A stretch of DNA of 64,000 nt from Zunongwangia endophytica (GTDB lineage Bacteria; Bacteroidota; Bacteroidia; Flavobacteriales; Flavobacteriaceae). Position 1 is the first letter of the stretch. Every line of letters begins with the position of its first letter. The notes under the pieces were generated by a model. That model had not been told where the DNA came from. It ran no database searches and saw only the letters and a program-made list of their open reading frames with translations. Of this stretch, positions 36,864 through 45,615 are shown in pieces. A program made the translations under genes and the position numbers. The stretch lies in assembly GCF_030409505.1 (NCBI RefSeq), contig NZ_JAUFPZ010000002.1, positions 3,836,001 to 3,900,000 of the forward strand. Reading direction: 5' to 3'.

Positions 36864-39152
36864 TTGAAAAAAATAATTATTACACTAATTTTAATAATTA
36901 GTGCTCAACAAACTTTTAGTCAAGAACTAAAAGGACAGATTTTAAATTCAACAACTTCTGAAGGTATTGCAGATGTAAACATCATAGCAGCTTCAAAAGT
37001 TGTTGCTATTTCAGATAGCGACGGTTTTTTTACCATTGAAAATATAGATTTTCCGATCGTTTTAAAATTCAGTAGTATTGGATTTGTAAGAATTGCAAGA
37101 AGATTTGAAGAAAGTGATTCAGATTTAAAGATTTATTTGAGCCCGTCGAGCGAATCTCTTTCCGAAGTAAAATTAAGAAGTACGCTAATTCCTACTGAAT
37201 TGCAGCAGACTCCGGCGGCGGTAAGTTTATTATCAAAAGCCGATCTTAAAAGGACCGATGCAGTAAATTTTGTAGGCAATCTCAATTATGTTCCGGGTGT
37301 TTATGTAAATCAGGGAGCTTTAAATACCAATAAAATAACTATTCGTGGGATTGGATCTAGAGCGCAATATTCTACCAATAGAATTCAGGCATATTTTGAC
37401 GGAATTCCGCTTGCAACAGCAGAAGGTTCGTTAACATTGGATGATATCGATCAAGAATCTTTAGAACGCGTTGAGGTAATAAAAGGACCTACAAGTAGTA
37501 TTTACGGTGCCGGCTTGGGTGGTTCCATAAACTTATATTCGGCAGATCCCGGCAAAAATGAAAGTAGAGTTGGCGTTAAAGTACAGGGCGGGAGTTACAA
37601 TACCTGGAAGAAATCTGATGTTGTTTCTATTAACGGAGAGAAAACTTCAGTTTTTGCGACTTACAATCACGTGCAAAGCGATGGATGGCGGGAAAATGGT
37701 GCTTACGATAGAAAATCTGGATTGGTAAATGCTAAACTGCTTACTTCAGAAAAAAATAGCCTGTCGTTTTTAGCGAATTTCGTTAAACTGAAGGCCTATA
37801 TTCCAAGTTCGATAAATGAAGATGATTTTTTAAACGATCCTGAAACTGCGGCTTATACTTGGGGGGCTGCGAAAGGGTATGAAAGTTACGATCGCGGTTT
37901 ATTAGGTGTTAGCTATCAACATCACATTTCTGAAAATTTCACGAATCAAACCAGTGTGTTTTTAAGTTTCAGAAATGGCTATGAACCCAGACCTTTTGAT
38001 ATTTTGAAAGAAGAACGACTTTCTGCCGGAGCACGAACCAATTTTAGTCTTTCTACGGCTATTTTTAATTTACCTTCAGAAATAAGCTTTGGTGCGCAAT
38101 ATTATAACGAGTGGTATGAGACCGGAACTTTTGAAAATTTATATGAAGATTTTGATAATATTGGTAGTGTAAGAGGAGCGCGATTAAGTAATAACGAACA
38201 GGATCGTCATTATGCCAATTTCTTTGCGCAGTTAAATATGAATTTGACCGAGAAGTTATTGCTGGAAGCAGGAATAAATTTTAATACCACCGGCTATAGT
38301 CTGGACGATTTATATGCTGAAGATGCCACCAATCAAACCGGAAATTATACGTTTGATGCGGTATTTTCACCAAGATTAGGTTTGTCTTATGAAGTAGCCG
38401 AAGATAAAAATCTTTATGCCTCTCTAAGCCATGGGTTTTCTACGCCGACAGTCGCTGAAACTTTAACTCCGGAAGGACAGATAAATACAGATCTAAAAGC
38501 AGAAAGTGGCTTTAATTACGAAATAGGCTTTAAAGGGAATTGGTTAAATAATAGATTGTATACTGAAGTTTCTGTGTATAGCATTCAGGTAAGGAATCTT
38601 TTAGTAGCACAGCGAGTTGCAGAAGATAGATACGTAGGAATTAACGCGGGTAAATCTGATCACAACGGAATTGAATTCTTCGGAAAATATACAATTCCGT
38701 TAGCTGAAAACTGGCAGTTAAGTCCTTTTGTAAATGCCGCATTCAATTTTTTTGAATTCGATCGTTTTGTAAATGAAGAAGTAGATTATTCAGGTAACGA
38801 GTTGCCCGGAGTGCCAAAGCATACCATTAACGCGGGACTGGATCTAAATACTGAATTTGGTTTCAGTTTTAATGCTTTGTATCGAAATGTAGGAGAAATT
38901 CCGCTTAACGATGCTAATGCGTTATATAGTGATGCTTACAATTTGGTGAATATTAAAGCTGCTTATACATTCAACATTATTGAAGATTTGCAACTAAATG
39001 TTTACGGCGGATTAAACAACGTTTTTGATGAACATTACGCAGCCAGTGTTTTGCCTAATGCAGTGGGTTTTGGCGGTGCGCAACCTAGATATTATTACCC
39101 GGGATATCCTCGTAATTTTTTTACAGGCCTGGCAGTTAATTATTTGTTTTAA
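36864..39152 (+). CDS. TonB-dependent outer-membrane receptor, TTG start
   Basis: A 762-aa receptor beginning with TTG at 36864 and a signal peptide (KKIIITLILIISAQQTFSQ). Residues 20-95 are a carboxypeptidase-regulatory-like domain, then the plug (TPAAVSLLSKADL, RVEVIKGPTSSIYGAGLGGSINLYS) and a 22-strand barrel ending LAVNYLF, with the typical terminal Phe. It resembles siderophore-type receptors more than SusC: there is no SusD partner. It follows the sugar dehydrogenase gene by 26 nt. Confidence 0.92.
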   Translation: MKKIIITLILIISAQQTFSQELKGQILNSTTSEGIADVNIIAASKVVAISDSDGFFTIENIDFPIVLKFSSIGFVRIARRFEESDSDLKIYLSPSSESLSEVKLRSTLIPTELQQTPAAVSLLSKADLKRTDAVNFVGNLNYVPGVYVNQGALNTNKITIRGIGSRAQYSTNRIQAYFDGIPLATAEGSLTLDDIDQESLERVEVIKGPTSSIYGAGLGGSINLYSADPGKNESRVGVKVQGGSYNTWKKSDVVSINGEKTSVFATYNHVQSDGWRENGAYDRKSGLVNAKLLTSEKNSLSFLANFVKLKAYIPSSINEDDFLNDPETAAYTWGAAKGYESYDRGLLGVSYQHHISENFTNQTSVFLSFRNGYEPRPFDILKEERLSAGARTNFSLSTAIFNLPSEISFGAQYYNEWYETGTFENLYEDFDNIGSVRGARLSNNEQDRHYANFFAQLNMNLTEKLLLEAGINFNTTGYSLDDLYAEDATNQTGNYTFDAVFSPRLGLSYEVAEDKNLYASLSHGFSTPTVAETLTPEGQINTDLKAESGFNYEIGFKGNWLNNRLYTEVSVYSIQVRNLLVAQRVAEDRYVGINAGKSDHNGIEFFGKYTIPLAENWQLSPFVNAAFNFFEFDRFVNEEVDYSGNELPGVPKHTINAGLDLNTEFGFSFNALYRNVGEIPLNDANALYSDAYNLVNIKAAYTFNIIEDLQLNVYGGLNNVFDEHYAASVLPNAVGFGGAQPRYYYPGYPRNFFTGLAVNYLF

Positions 39153-39174
39153 ATGACCTAATATTAAAAGCGCT

Positions 39175-39726
39175 ATGATTAGAAGTTATTATAATGAAGA
39201 ATGGAAAGATGTGGAATTTGATGATGGAATATCAGAGAATGAAAGCTATAAGATTTCAAATTTTGGACGATTAATTCGAATAAGAGAGGATAGAGATTTT
39301 CTTCAGAAAAAAACCTACACGAATGGTTATCAAGCGATACGCACGAGACTGAAATCTGGTTCCTGGTCTTCAAGATACGTGCATAAATTAATGGCTGAAC
39401 ATTTTTTGGAACGAAAGGAAGGACAACGTTTTGTAATTCATCTTAATTATGATAAAAAAGATAATAGTCTAGAAAATTTACAATGGGCTACTAAGCGGGA
39501 AAAAGAAATTCACCAGTTTAGTAATCCCGAAAATAAGAATATTGTTAGAAAACTGCCGAGTCATGCAAAATTGACGGAAACGAAGGTGAAATTTATTAAG
39601 CGAAAAATCTTTGATCCCAATCGCCGAACACGATTAAAAATGATCGCCAAGCAATTCGGTATTTCAGAAATGCAATTGTATCGAATCAAAACCGGAGAAA
39701 ACTGGGGGCACGTAAGGGAGTATTAG
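39175..39726 (+). CDS. NUMOD4/HNH-type endonuclease-like protein
   Basis: A 183-aa protein. N-terminal NUMOD4-like segment (EEWKDVEFDDGISENESYKISNFGRLIRI), an HNH-like core with VHKLMAEHFL and VIHLNYDKKDNSLENLQWATKREKE, and a C-terminal helix-turn-helix (LTETKVKFIKRKIF, MIAKQFGISEMQLYRI). Similar proteins occur as free-standing homing-endonuclease-like or phage genes. The HNH core has H, N, D and N residues in place, so activity is possible. It lies 22 nt after the TonB receptor, without a mobile-element border. Confidence 0.78.
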   Translation: MIRSYYNEEWKDVEFDDGISENESYKISNFGRLIRIREDRDFLQKKTYTNGYQAIRTRLKSGSWSSRYVHKLMAEHFLERKEGQRFVIHLNYDKKDNSLENLQWATKREKEIHQFSNPENKNIVRKLPSHAKLTETKVKFIKRKIFDPNRRTRLKMIAKQFGISEMQLYRIKTGENWGHVREY

Positions 39727-39853
39727 AGATTAGATTCTAGATGTTAGAGAATAGAAAATAGAAAAGAGATTTTTGGGATTTGATATTGTAGGGTTTTAGC
39801 AGTAATTTTAAAAAGCTTTTCATTTCGGCATAAAGTCTGAAATCGTAAATTCA

Positions 39854-39888
39854 CTAACTACTAACTACTAACTACTAACTACTAACTA
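39854..39888. repeat. 7-bp microsatellite, five tandem copies of CTAACTA
   Basis: Five perfect tandem copies with a further partial unit. The array crosses the coaD stop codon, so the last codons of coaD (Val-Val-Ser-Ser-stop) are encoded by the repeat. Confidence 0.9.
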
Positions 39889-40327
39889 CATCTGGCACCA
39901 TAAATTGATATTTTCCGCCGTGTTGCATCACATCTCTAACTACTGTAGAAGAAATATGCTCTAAGCCAGAGGAAGCAATAAGAAATACCGTTTCTATACC
40001 TTCCATTTTGTAATTGGTTTGCCCAATAGATTTCTCAAACTCAAGGTCAATACCGTTTCTTAATCCGCGTAGCAAAAACTTCGCATCTATCTCCTTACAG
40101 AAGTCAACCGTAAGTCCTTTATAAGTAGTAACCTTTATTTTAGGTTCGTTCTTGAAAGTTTTCTCAAGAAACTTTAATCGCTTTTCTAAAGAAAATAGAT
40201 ACTTTTTACTGCTATTGGTGCCAATGGCCAGGACTATTTCATCGAAAAGAGGTAATCCTCTTTCAATGATGTCTACATGGCCTAAAGTAATAGGATCAAA
40301 AGATCCCGGAAATACAGCTCTTCTCAT
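39875..40327 (-). CDS. coaD: phosphopantetheine adenylyltransferase
   Basis: A 150-aa enzyme of coenzyme A synthesis that joins 4'-phosphopantetheine and ATP. Motifs: AVFPGSFDPITLGHVDIIERG (T/HxGH), LLRGLRNGIDLEFE and HISSTVVRDVMQHGG. The C-terminus (VPDVVSS) is formed by the 7-bp tandem repeat; family members usually end close to here, so the change is mild. It lies convergent to the HNH gene with a 148-nt AT-rich spacer. Confidence 0.95.
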   Translation of the reverse strand: MRRAVFPGSFDPITLGHVDIIERGLPLFDEIVLAIGTNSSKKYLFSLEKRLKFLEKTFKNEPKIKVTTYKGLTVDFCKEIDAKFLLRGLRNGIDLEFEKSIGQTNYKMEGIETVFLIASSGLEHISSTVVRDVMQHGGKYQFMVPDVVSS

Positions 40328-40450
40328 GGAAAATAGATTGAAATACTAAGGTCTTATAAATAATGAAAACCACAAAATCTTATTTTGGGTTATAGAGGTA
40401 AGCGTTATTTTTTTATATTAGCGCCGCTCAATAGAGAAATCAATCAAAAA

Positions 40451-41008
40451 ATGAACAGAATCATCACATTATTTTTATTTCTGGTTTTAGGAAGTTCCAT
40501 TGCCAATGCCCAAAAATCCTCTGTAGAAGAATCATTGTTTGGCGTACAAACTGGCTTTCTAGGGATTTGGGGATATAACGAGCTGCGATTGGCAGACCAA
40601 TTAACCCTACGATCAGAAATTGGTTTTAATGCAGGGATATGGGGCGGTTCCAGTTACTCCAATACATTCAATTATATTTTCACTCCAACAATTACGATAG
40701 AGCCACGCTGGTATTATAATTTAAAAAAGCGTGCAGATAAGGGAAGAAGAACCTGGAATAACGGGGCCAACTTCCTAAGTTTAGAAACAAGTTTGCATCC
40801 TGATTTATTTACGATATCAAATCACGATAATGTTGCTGTGACCAATACGATCGCATTTATACCAAAATGGGGAATTAAACGTAATATTGGCCAGCATTTT
40901 GGTTTTGAAATTGCTGTAGGACCTTTAGGATATCGGATAAATTTAGATGATACTAGAAATAGTGGTACTACAGCGACATTAGATCTAAAAATCGGTTACA
41001 ATTTTTAA
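40451..41008 (+). CDS. outer-membrane beta-barrel-like protein, 185 aa
   Basis: The signal peptide MNRIITLFLFLVLGSSIANAQ is followed by alternating hydrophobic strands (ELRLADQLTLRSEIGFNAG, TPTITIEPRWYYNL, GFEIAVGPLGYRIN, TLDLKIGYNF) ending in Phe, the pattern of a small outer-membrane barrel. The start at 40451 is preferred; the frame continues 22 codons upstream but the signal peptide begins here. I do not recognise a specific family. It is convergent with ddl. Confidence 0.75.
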   Translation: MNRIITLFLFLVLGSSIANAQKSSVEESLFGVQTGFLGIWGYNELRLADQLTLRSEIGFNAGIWGGSSYSNTFNYIFTPTITIEPRWYYNLKKRADKGRRTWNNGANFLSLETSLHPDLFTISNHDNVAVTNTIAFIPKWGIKRNIGQHFGFEIAVGPLGYRINLDDTRNSGTTATLDLKIGYNF

Positions 41009-41013
41009 GAATC

Positions 41014-41988
41014 TTAGCTTAAAGCAGCTTCGATGGCGCTACCATATAATTCTTTTAAAGAAATTCCAGCCTTTGCTGCTTGCTGAGGTAAAATACTTGC
41101 CTGGCTGAGTCCGGGTGTGGTATTCATCTCAATAAAATGCGGTTCTCCGTTATGGAATATGAATTCAGATCTACTAAATCCTTTCATTTTTAATTTCTGA
41201 TAGATCAGTTTAGCGATTTCCTGAACCTTTTTTGTGTCTTCTTCAGAAATTCTTGCTGGTGTAATTTCTTGGGATTTCCCTAGATATTTAGCTTCATAAT
41301 CGAAGAATTCGTTTTCTGAAACAATCTCAGTTACCGGTAAAGCCAAAGCTTCACCATTATATGTAATTACACCTACAGAAACTTCAGTGCCGTCTAAGAA
41401 GGATTCAATTATAGCTTCATCATCTTCCTGAAATGCATTTTGGGCAGCTCTGTATAATTCGTCTTTTTGCTTCACTTTTGTGATTCCGAAGCTACTACCG
41501 GCACGATTTGCTTTTACAAAGCAGGGAAGTCCGACGGTATCTACAATAACATCTACATCCAAAACATCTTCTTTATTCAAAAAGAAATTTTTAGCGCATT
41601 TTATTCCGTAGGGCTTTAAAACGCTTATCAGGTCTCTTTTATTAAAAGTTAAAGCAGATTGGTAATGATCGGCTGCTGTTTGAGGAATATTCAATAATTC
41701 CAAATAGGCCTGTAATAGACCATTTTCACCAGGTGTACCATGTATTGTATTAAAAACACAGTCAAATTTTATAATCTCACCATCAATTTTAACCGTGAAA
41801 TCACTTTTGTTTATAGGATAGGGAGTATCATCTGCAGCAACGACAAACCATTCATTTTTTGAAATATGAACTCGGTAAGCTTCATAAATGCTGTTATCTA
41901 AATTCTGGTAAACCATGTTACCACTATTTATAGAAATGCGGTATTCGCTAGAGAAACCGCCCATTGCGATGGCAATTTTTTTCTTCAT
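41014..41988 (-). CDS. ddl: D-alanine--D-alanine ligase
   Basis: A 324-aa ATP-grasp enzyme making the D-Ala-D-Ala dipeptide of peptidoglycan. Motifs: KKIAIAMGGFSSEYRISINSG, FNTIHGTPGENGLLQAYLE, PCFVKANRAGSSFGITKV and FIEMNTTPGLSQASILPQQAA. I chose ATG at 41988; two codons upstream a TTG could also serve. It is divergent from the PASTA-rluD pair. Confidence 0.95.
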   Translation of the reverse strand: MKKKIAIAMGGFSSEYRISINSGNMVYQNLDNSIYEAYRVHISKNEWFVVAADDTPYPINKSDFTVKIDGEIIKFDCVFNTIHGTPGENGLLQAYLELLNIPQTAADHYQSALTFNKRDLISVLKPYGIKCAKNFFLNKEDVLDVDVIVDTVGLPCFVKANRAGSSFGITKVKQKDELYRAAQNAFQEDDEAIIESFLDGTEVSVGVITYNGEALALPVTEIVSENEFFDYEAKYLGKSQEITPARISEEDTKKVQEIAKLIYQKLKMKGFSRSEFIFHNGEPHFIEMNTTPGLSQASILPQQAAKAGISLKELYGSAIEAALS

Positions 41989-42094
41989 ACTCAATATCTA
42001 ATGCTAAGCTGCGTTTAAAACAAAAATATCACGAAAAAAGGGTGTCACCAAAACCAAGGCGTTTTTATATCTTTGCTTTTTATTTTGTAAATAT

Positions 42095-42715
42095 ATGGGA
42101 TTGTTCAGATTCATTTTTAGCAAAACATTTTTAATTCAGCTTGTACTAGCAATTATTTTTGTTGTAGTTCTAACATTTTTGGCCATGCAGTGGCTAGAGC
42201 ACACAACTAACCAGGGAGAACGTTTAGAAGTTCCCGATTTGGCAGAGATGTCCCTTAGCGAAGTGGAGACCAGATTAGATGAAATGGATCTTCGATATGA
42301 GATTTTAGATTCAGCGAATTTCAATCCAGATTATCCAAGATTTTCTGTTATCGAACAAGTTCCCAGAGCTGGTAATTATGTAAAGGAAAATCGGAAAATT
42401 TATCTGACGTTAAATCCATCGGGCTATAGAAAAGTAGTTATCCCAGATTTAATACGTAGAACAAGAAGACAAGCAGAACCTACGTTGAAATCTTTAGGCT
42501 TCGAAATTGGTGAAGTAACTTATAAGCCAGATATCGCCGAAGATGCCGTTCTAGAGCTTCGACATAATGGAAAACTAATCGAAGTAGGGGATGAGTTGAT
42601 GAAGACCTCTAAGATCGATCTTGTTTTAGGAGATGGATCAGGCAATTACCGACGCCCTACGGTAGATAGTACCGAAACTGAAGAAAATACTGACGAAGAT
42701 CAATTTGACTTTTAA
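42095..42715 (+). CDS. PASTA-domain membrane protein
   Basis: A 206-aa protein with one N-terminal transmembrane helix (TFLIQLVLAIIFVVVLTFLAM) and two PASTA domains (VPDLAEMSLSEVETRLDEMDL to VYLTLNPSG-like ITLNPSG region, and VIPDLIRRTRRQAEPTLKSLGF onward). The C-terminus is acidic. PASTA domains bind muropeptides or beta-lactam-like structures; here there is no kinase domain, so it is not a Stk-type kinase. It is joined to rluD by a TAATG overlap, a pairing I expect across flavobacteria. Confidence 0.85.
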   Translation: MGLFRFIFSKTFLIQLVLAIIFVVVLTFLAMQWLEHTTNQGERLEVPDLAEMSLSEVETRLDEMDLRYEILDSANFNPDYPRFSVIEQVPRAGNYVKENRKIYLTLNPSGYRKVVIPDLIRRTRRQAEPTLKSLGFEIGEVTYKPDIAEDAVLELRHNGKLIEVGDELMKTSKIDLVLGDGSGNYRRPTVDSTETEENTDEDQFDF

Positions 42716-43770
42716 TGAGCGAACACCCACAAGAAAATAACGAGCTGGAAGAACAAAATGATGAAACGCTTTACGAGCATCATAAGTTTACAGCAGAGAA
42801 AGGTCAAAATCCACTTCGTGTAGATAAATACCTAATGAATTATATCGAGAAAGCAACTCGTAATAAAATTCAGAAAGCAGCGAAGGACGGTAATATTTAT
42901 GTAAATGATATTGCGGTAAAACAAAACTATAAAGTAAAGGCCGGCGATGTGGTGCAGGTGATGTTTGAGCATCCACCTTACGAGTTTTTACTTACTCCGG
43001 AAGATATCCCAATTGATGTTGTTTACGAAGACGATACTTTATTAGTGGTTAATAAACCAGCCGGAATGGTAGTGCATCCTGGCCATGGAAATTATAGCGG
43101 AACTTTGATAAATGCCCTTATTTATCATTTTGAAAATCTTCCTAATAATAGTAGTGATCGCCCAGGTTTGGTACATCGAATAGATAAAGATACTAGCGGA
43201 CTTTTAGTGGTTGCAAAAACCGAACAAGCTATGGCGCATTTATCAAAACAGTTTTTCGATAAAACGAGTGAGCGAGAATATGTAGCGATGGTTTGGGGCA
43301 ATGTTGAAGAAGATGAAGGTACTGTAGAAGGAAACATCGGGAGACATCCAAAAAATAGATTACAAAACACCGTTTACGACGGTGATGAAGCTGAAAAAGG
43401 AAAACCAGCAGTAACTCATTTTAAAGTGTTGGAGCGTTTTGGTTATGTGACTTTGGTAGCATGTAAATTAGAAACCGGAAGAACACACCAAATTAGAGTG
43501 CATATGAAGCATATTGGTCATACACTTTTTAATGATGAACGCTATGGTGGTGAACGTATCTTAAAAGGAACAACTTTTACAAAGTATAAACAATTCGTAG
43601 AAAACTGTTTTAAGATTTTACCAAGACAGGCTTTACACGCAAAGACTTTGGGCTTTACACATCCCAAGACAGGGGAGTGGATGAGCTTTAATTCAGACTT
43701 GCCAGAGGATTTGGTTGGTGCTATTGAAAAATGGCAGAATTACGCCAGAAATCAAAAAGAAATGCTGTAA
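42715..43770 (+). CDS. rluD: 23S rRNA pseudouridine synthase, RluD family
   Basis: A 351-aa RluA/RluD-type enzyme. An S4 RNA-binding domain (residues 25-95, LRVDKYLMNYIEKATRNKIQKAAKDGNIYVN) precedes the catalytic domain with the Asp in LVHRIDKDTSGLLVVAKT and GRTHQIRVHMKHIGH. It modifies U residues in helix 69 of 23S rRNA if a true RluD; the exact target is inferred. Its ATG overlaps the PASTA gene stop by 1 nt. Confidence 0.9.
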   Translation: MSEHPQENNELEEQNDETLYEHHKFTAEKGQNPLRVDKYLMNYIEKATRNKIQKAAKDGNIYVNDIAVKQNYKVKAGDVVQVMFEHPPYEFLLTPEDIPIDVVYEDDTLLVVNKPAGMVVHPGHGNYSGTLINALIYHFENLPNNSSDRPGLVHRIDKDTSGLLVVAKTEQAMAHLSKQFFDKTSEREYVAMVWGNVEEDEGTVEGNIGRHPKNRLQNTVYDGDEAEKGKPAVTHFKVLERFGYVTLVACKLETGRTHQIRVHMKHIGHTLFNDERYGGERILKGTTFTKYKQFVENCFKILPRQALHAKTLGFTHPKTGEWMSFNSDLPEDLVGAIEKWQNYARNQKEML

Positions 43771-43795
43771 ATTTTATAGCTGAATTCTATAGAAC

Positions 43796-43842
43796 AAGAC
43801 CTTTCTATTGCTTTATAAATAAGTAATTGAAGGTCTTTTTTA
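43796..43842 (+). terminator. probable terminator of PASTA-rluD
   Basis: AAGACCTT pairs with AAGGTCTT across a 26-nt loop and is followed by TTTTTTATTTT. Confidence 0.5.
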
Positions 43843-43960
43843 TTTTCGGTAAAGGAAGGCTTATCTTTACTTTATAAACGGAAAATGTTCGAAGTTTGAT
43901 TTTAAATTATATCATAAAATAGTTCAGTTTTATGATTTCTTTTTCTGAATAATTTGATGT

Positions 43961-44042
43961 CGTCACCCTGAACTTGATTAAGGGTCTCATTTTCATGATC
44001 TTTTAATTTACTATGAGATTCCGGATCAAGTCCGGAATGACG
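43961..44042. repeat. intergenic inverted-repeat element, copy A
   Basis: About 30-nt imperfect arms, left beginning CGTCACCCTGAACTTGATTA and right ending CCGGAATGACG, face each other across a 22-nt AT-rich spacer. Each arm also has its own internal dyad (TCCGGA.. and CCCTGAAC..). Related copies lie at 47681-47789 and, inverted, at 49114-49181. No reading frame is present. Confidence 0.85.
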
Positions 44043-44091
44043 AAAATATCAATTATTAAAAACTACGGATAATTATAAATAGAAAAGAAAA

Positions 44092-44853
44092 ATGAAAATA
44101 GTTGTATCACCGGCTAAAAGTCTGGATTACGAATCGAAGTTACCGACCACCAGAGGAACTCAGCCTTCTTTTTTAGAAACTACCGCTAAGCTTAATCGCA
44201 AGCTCGCAAGAATGACTAAAAAAGAAATTTCAGAATTAATGAGTATCAGCGATAAGTTGGCTGATCTTAATTACACACGTTATCAGGATTTTGAAGAAGA
44301 TCATACCAAAAAGAATTCTCGCCCGGCGATGTATGCTTTTAATGGAGATGTTTATAATGGTTTAGATGCATATTCGATTCCGGAAGAGAAAATCGATAAT
44401 GTTCAAAATACACTTCGAATTTTATCTGGTTTGTACGGAATCCTAAAGCCATTGGATCTTATTCAGCCGTATCGTTTAGAAATGGGAACTAAAATCGGAA
44501 TCGAAAGTACCGATACACTTTACGAAGTTTGGAAAGAAAAGGTGACAGATTATTTGAATTCAGAATTAGAAGAAGACGAACTTTTTGTTAATCTCGCCAG
44601 TAACGAATATTTTAAGGCAGTAAACACGAAAGAATTAAAGACACCTGTAATCGCTCCGGTTTTTAAAGATTATAAAAATGGGAAATTAAAGATCATAAGT
44701 TTTTACGCCAAAAAAGCAAGAGGTGCTATGGTTCGTTATATTATTGATACTTCAGCAAAAACTTTAGACGATATCAAAGGTTTCGATTATGATGATTATA
44801 AATTTAGTGCAGAGCATACCGAGAAAGAAAACGAACCGGTATTTATACGTTAA
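44092..44853 (+). CDS. yaaA: peroxide stress protein YaaA
   Basis: A 253-aa protein of the YaaA/DUF328 family: [18 protein letters not shown] at the start, [44 protein letters not shown] and [18 protein letters not shown]. coli YaaA lowers free iron under peroxide stress and binds DNA; the biochemistry is only partly known. It is monocistronic, just after repeat copy A. Confidence 0.93.
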   Translation: MKIVVSPAKSLDYESKLPTTRGTQPSFLETTAKLNRKLARMTKKEISELMSISDKLADLNYTRYQDFEEDHTKKNSRPAMYAFNGDVYNGLDAYSIPEEKIDNVQNTLRILSGLYGILKPLDLIQPYRLEMGTKIGIESTDTLYEVWKEKVTDYLNSELEEDELFVNLASNEYFKAVNTKELKTPVIAPVFKDYKNGKLKIISFYAKKARGAMVRYIIDTSAKTLDDIKGFDYDDYKFSAEHTEKENEPVFIR

Positions 44854-44938
44854 ACATCTAACGAAAGTTTAATATTTAAAATAGCTTTTTTTATCACTGC
44901 GGAATTATATTCGTGAAACTTCAAAAAACCTAGCAACA

Positions 44939-45604
44939 ATGGCTGAAATCAAAGCAGCAATATTCGATTTTGACGGTACTTTAGTAGATTCAGAACATTA
45001 TCATTTCAAATCCTGGACTGAAGTTTTAAAAGAATATGATGTCGATTTGGACTACGATTATTATATCAAAACTTACGCAGGAACTCCTTCGCCGATTAAT
45101 GCAAAAGCCATTATTGAGCAATTTGATCTACCAATCTCCAGAGAAGATCTTACGTATAAGCGCGAGCGAATGGCCGAAAAGTTGGTAAAAGAATCGGAAG
45201 TTGAATTTATGCCTTTTGCTATTGAAACACTCGAACTTTTCAAGAAGAAAGGAATTCCAATTTATTTGGTTACCGGAAGTCCTCGCAATAATGTAGAATT
45301 TCTTTTAGAGAAAACCGGAATCGATCATTATTTTGAGTTTACAATCACAAGAACTGATGTGAAAAATAGCAAACCAGATCCTGAAAGTTATCTAACTGCT
45401 ATCGAAAAGATTAATTTGCCTAAACAAAATATGATTGTTTTCGAAGATACTAAAACCGGAGTAGCTTCAGCAAAAGGAGCCGGCCTGGAATGTTTAGCAA
45501 TTCAGGCAGACGCCAATTTAAAAGATAACGTAAAAGCTGCCGATAAGATTTTTGATACGCTTCAGGAAGCCACGCAATATTTAGAAAAAGAAGGTCGAAT
45601 TTAA
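44939..45604 (+). CDS. HAD-family phosphatase / beta-phosphoglucomutase-like
   Basis: A 221-aa haloacid dehalogenase. Motif I FDFDGTLVDSEHYHF, motif II VTGSPRNN, motif III Lys and KPDPESY, motif IV VFEDTKTGVASAKGAGL. The cap is helical (type C1), as in phosphoglucomutase-like and pseudouridine phosphatase subgroups. Substrate unknown. It is 11 nt upstream of the uracil-DNA-glycosylase-like frame and probably in one operon with it. Confidence 0.88.
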   Translation: MAEIKAAIFDFDGTLVDSEHYHFKSWTEVLKEYDVDLDYDYYIKTYAGTPSPINAKAIIEQFDLPISREDLTYKRERMAEKLVKESEVEFMPFAIETLELFKKKGIPIYLVTGSPRNNVEFLLEKTGIDHYFEFTITRTDVKNSKPDPESYLTAIEKINLPKQNMIVFEDTKTGVASAKGAGLECLAIQADANLKDNVKAADKIFDTLQEATQYLEKEGRI

Positions 45605-45615
45605 AAAATATCGGT

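Noticed and set aside
39841..39890. CRISPR-like repeat array
   Set aside because: Units are 7 bp without spacers, so it is a microsatellite.
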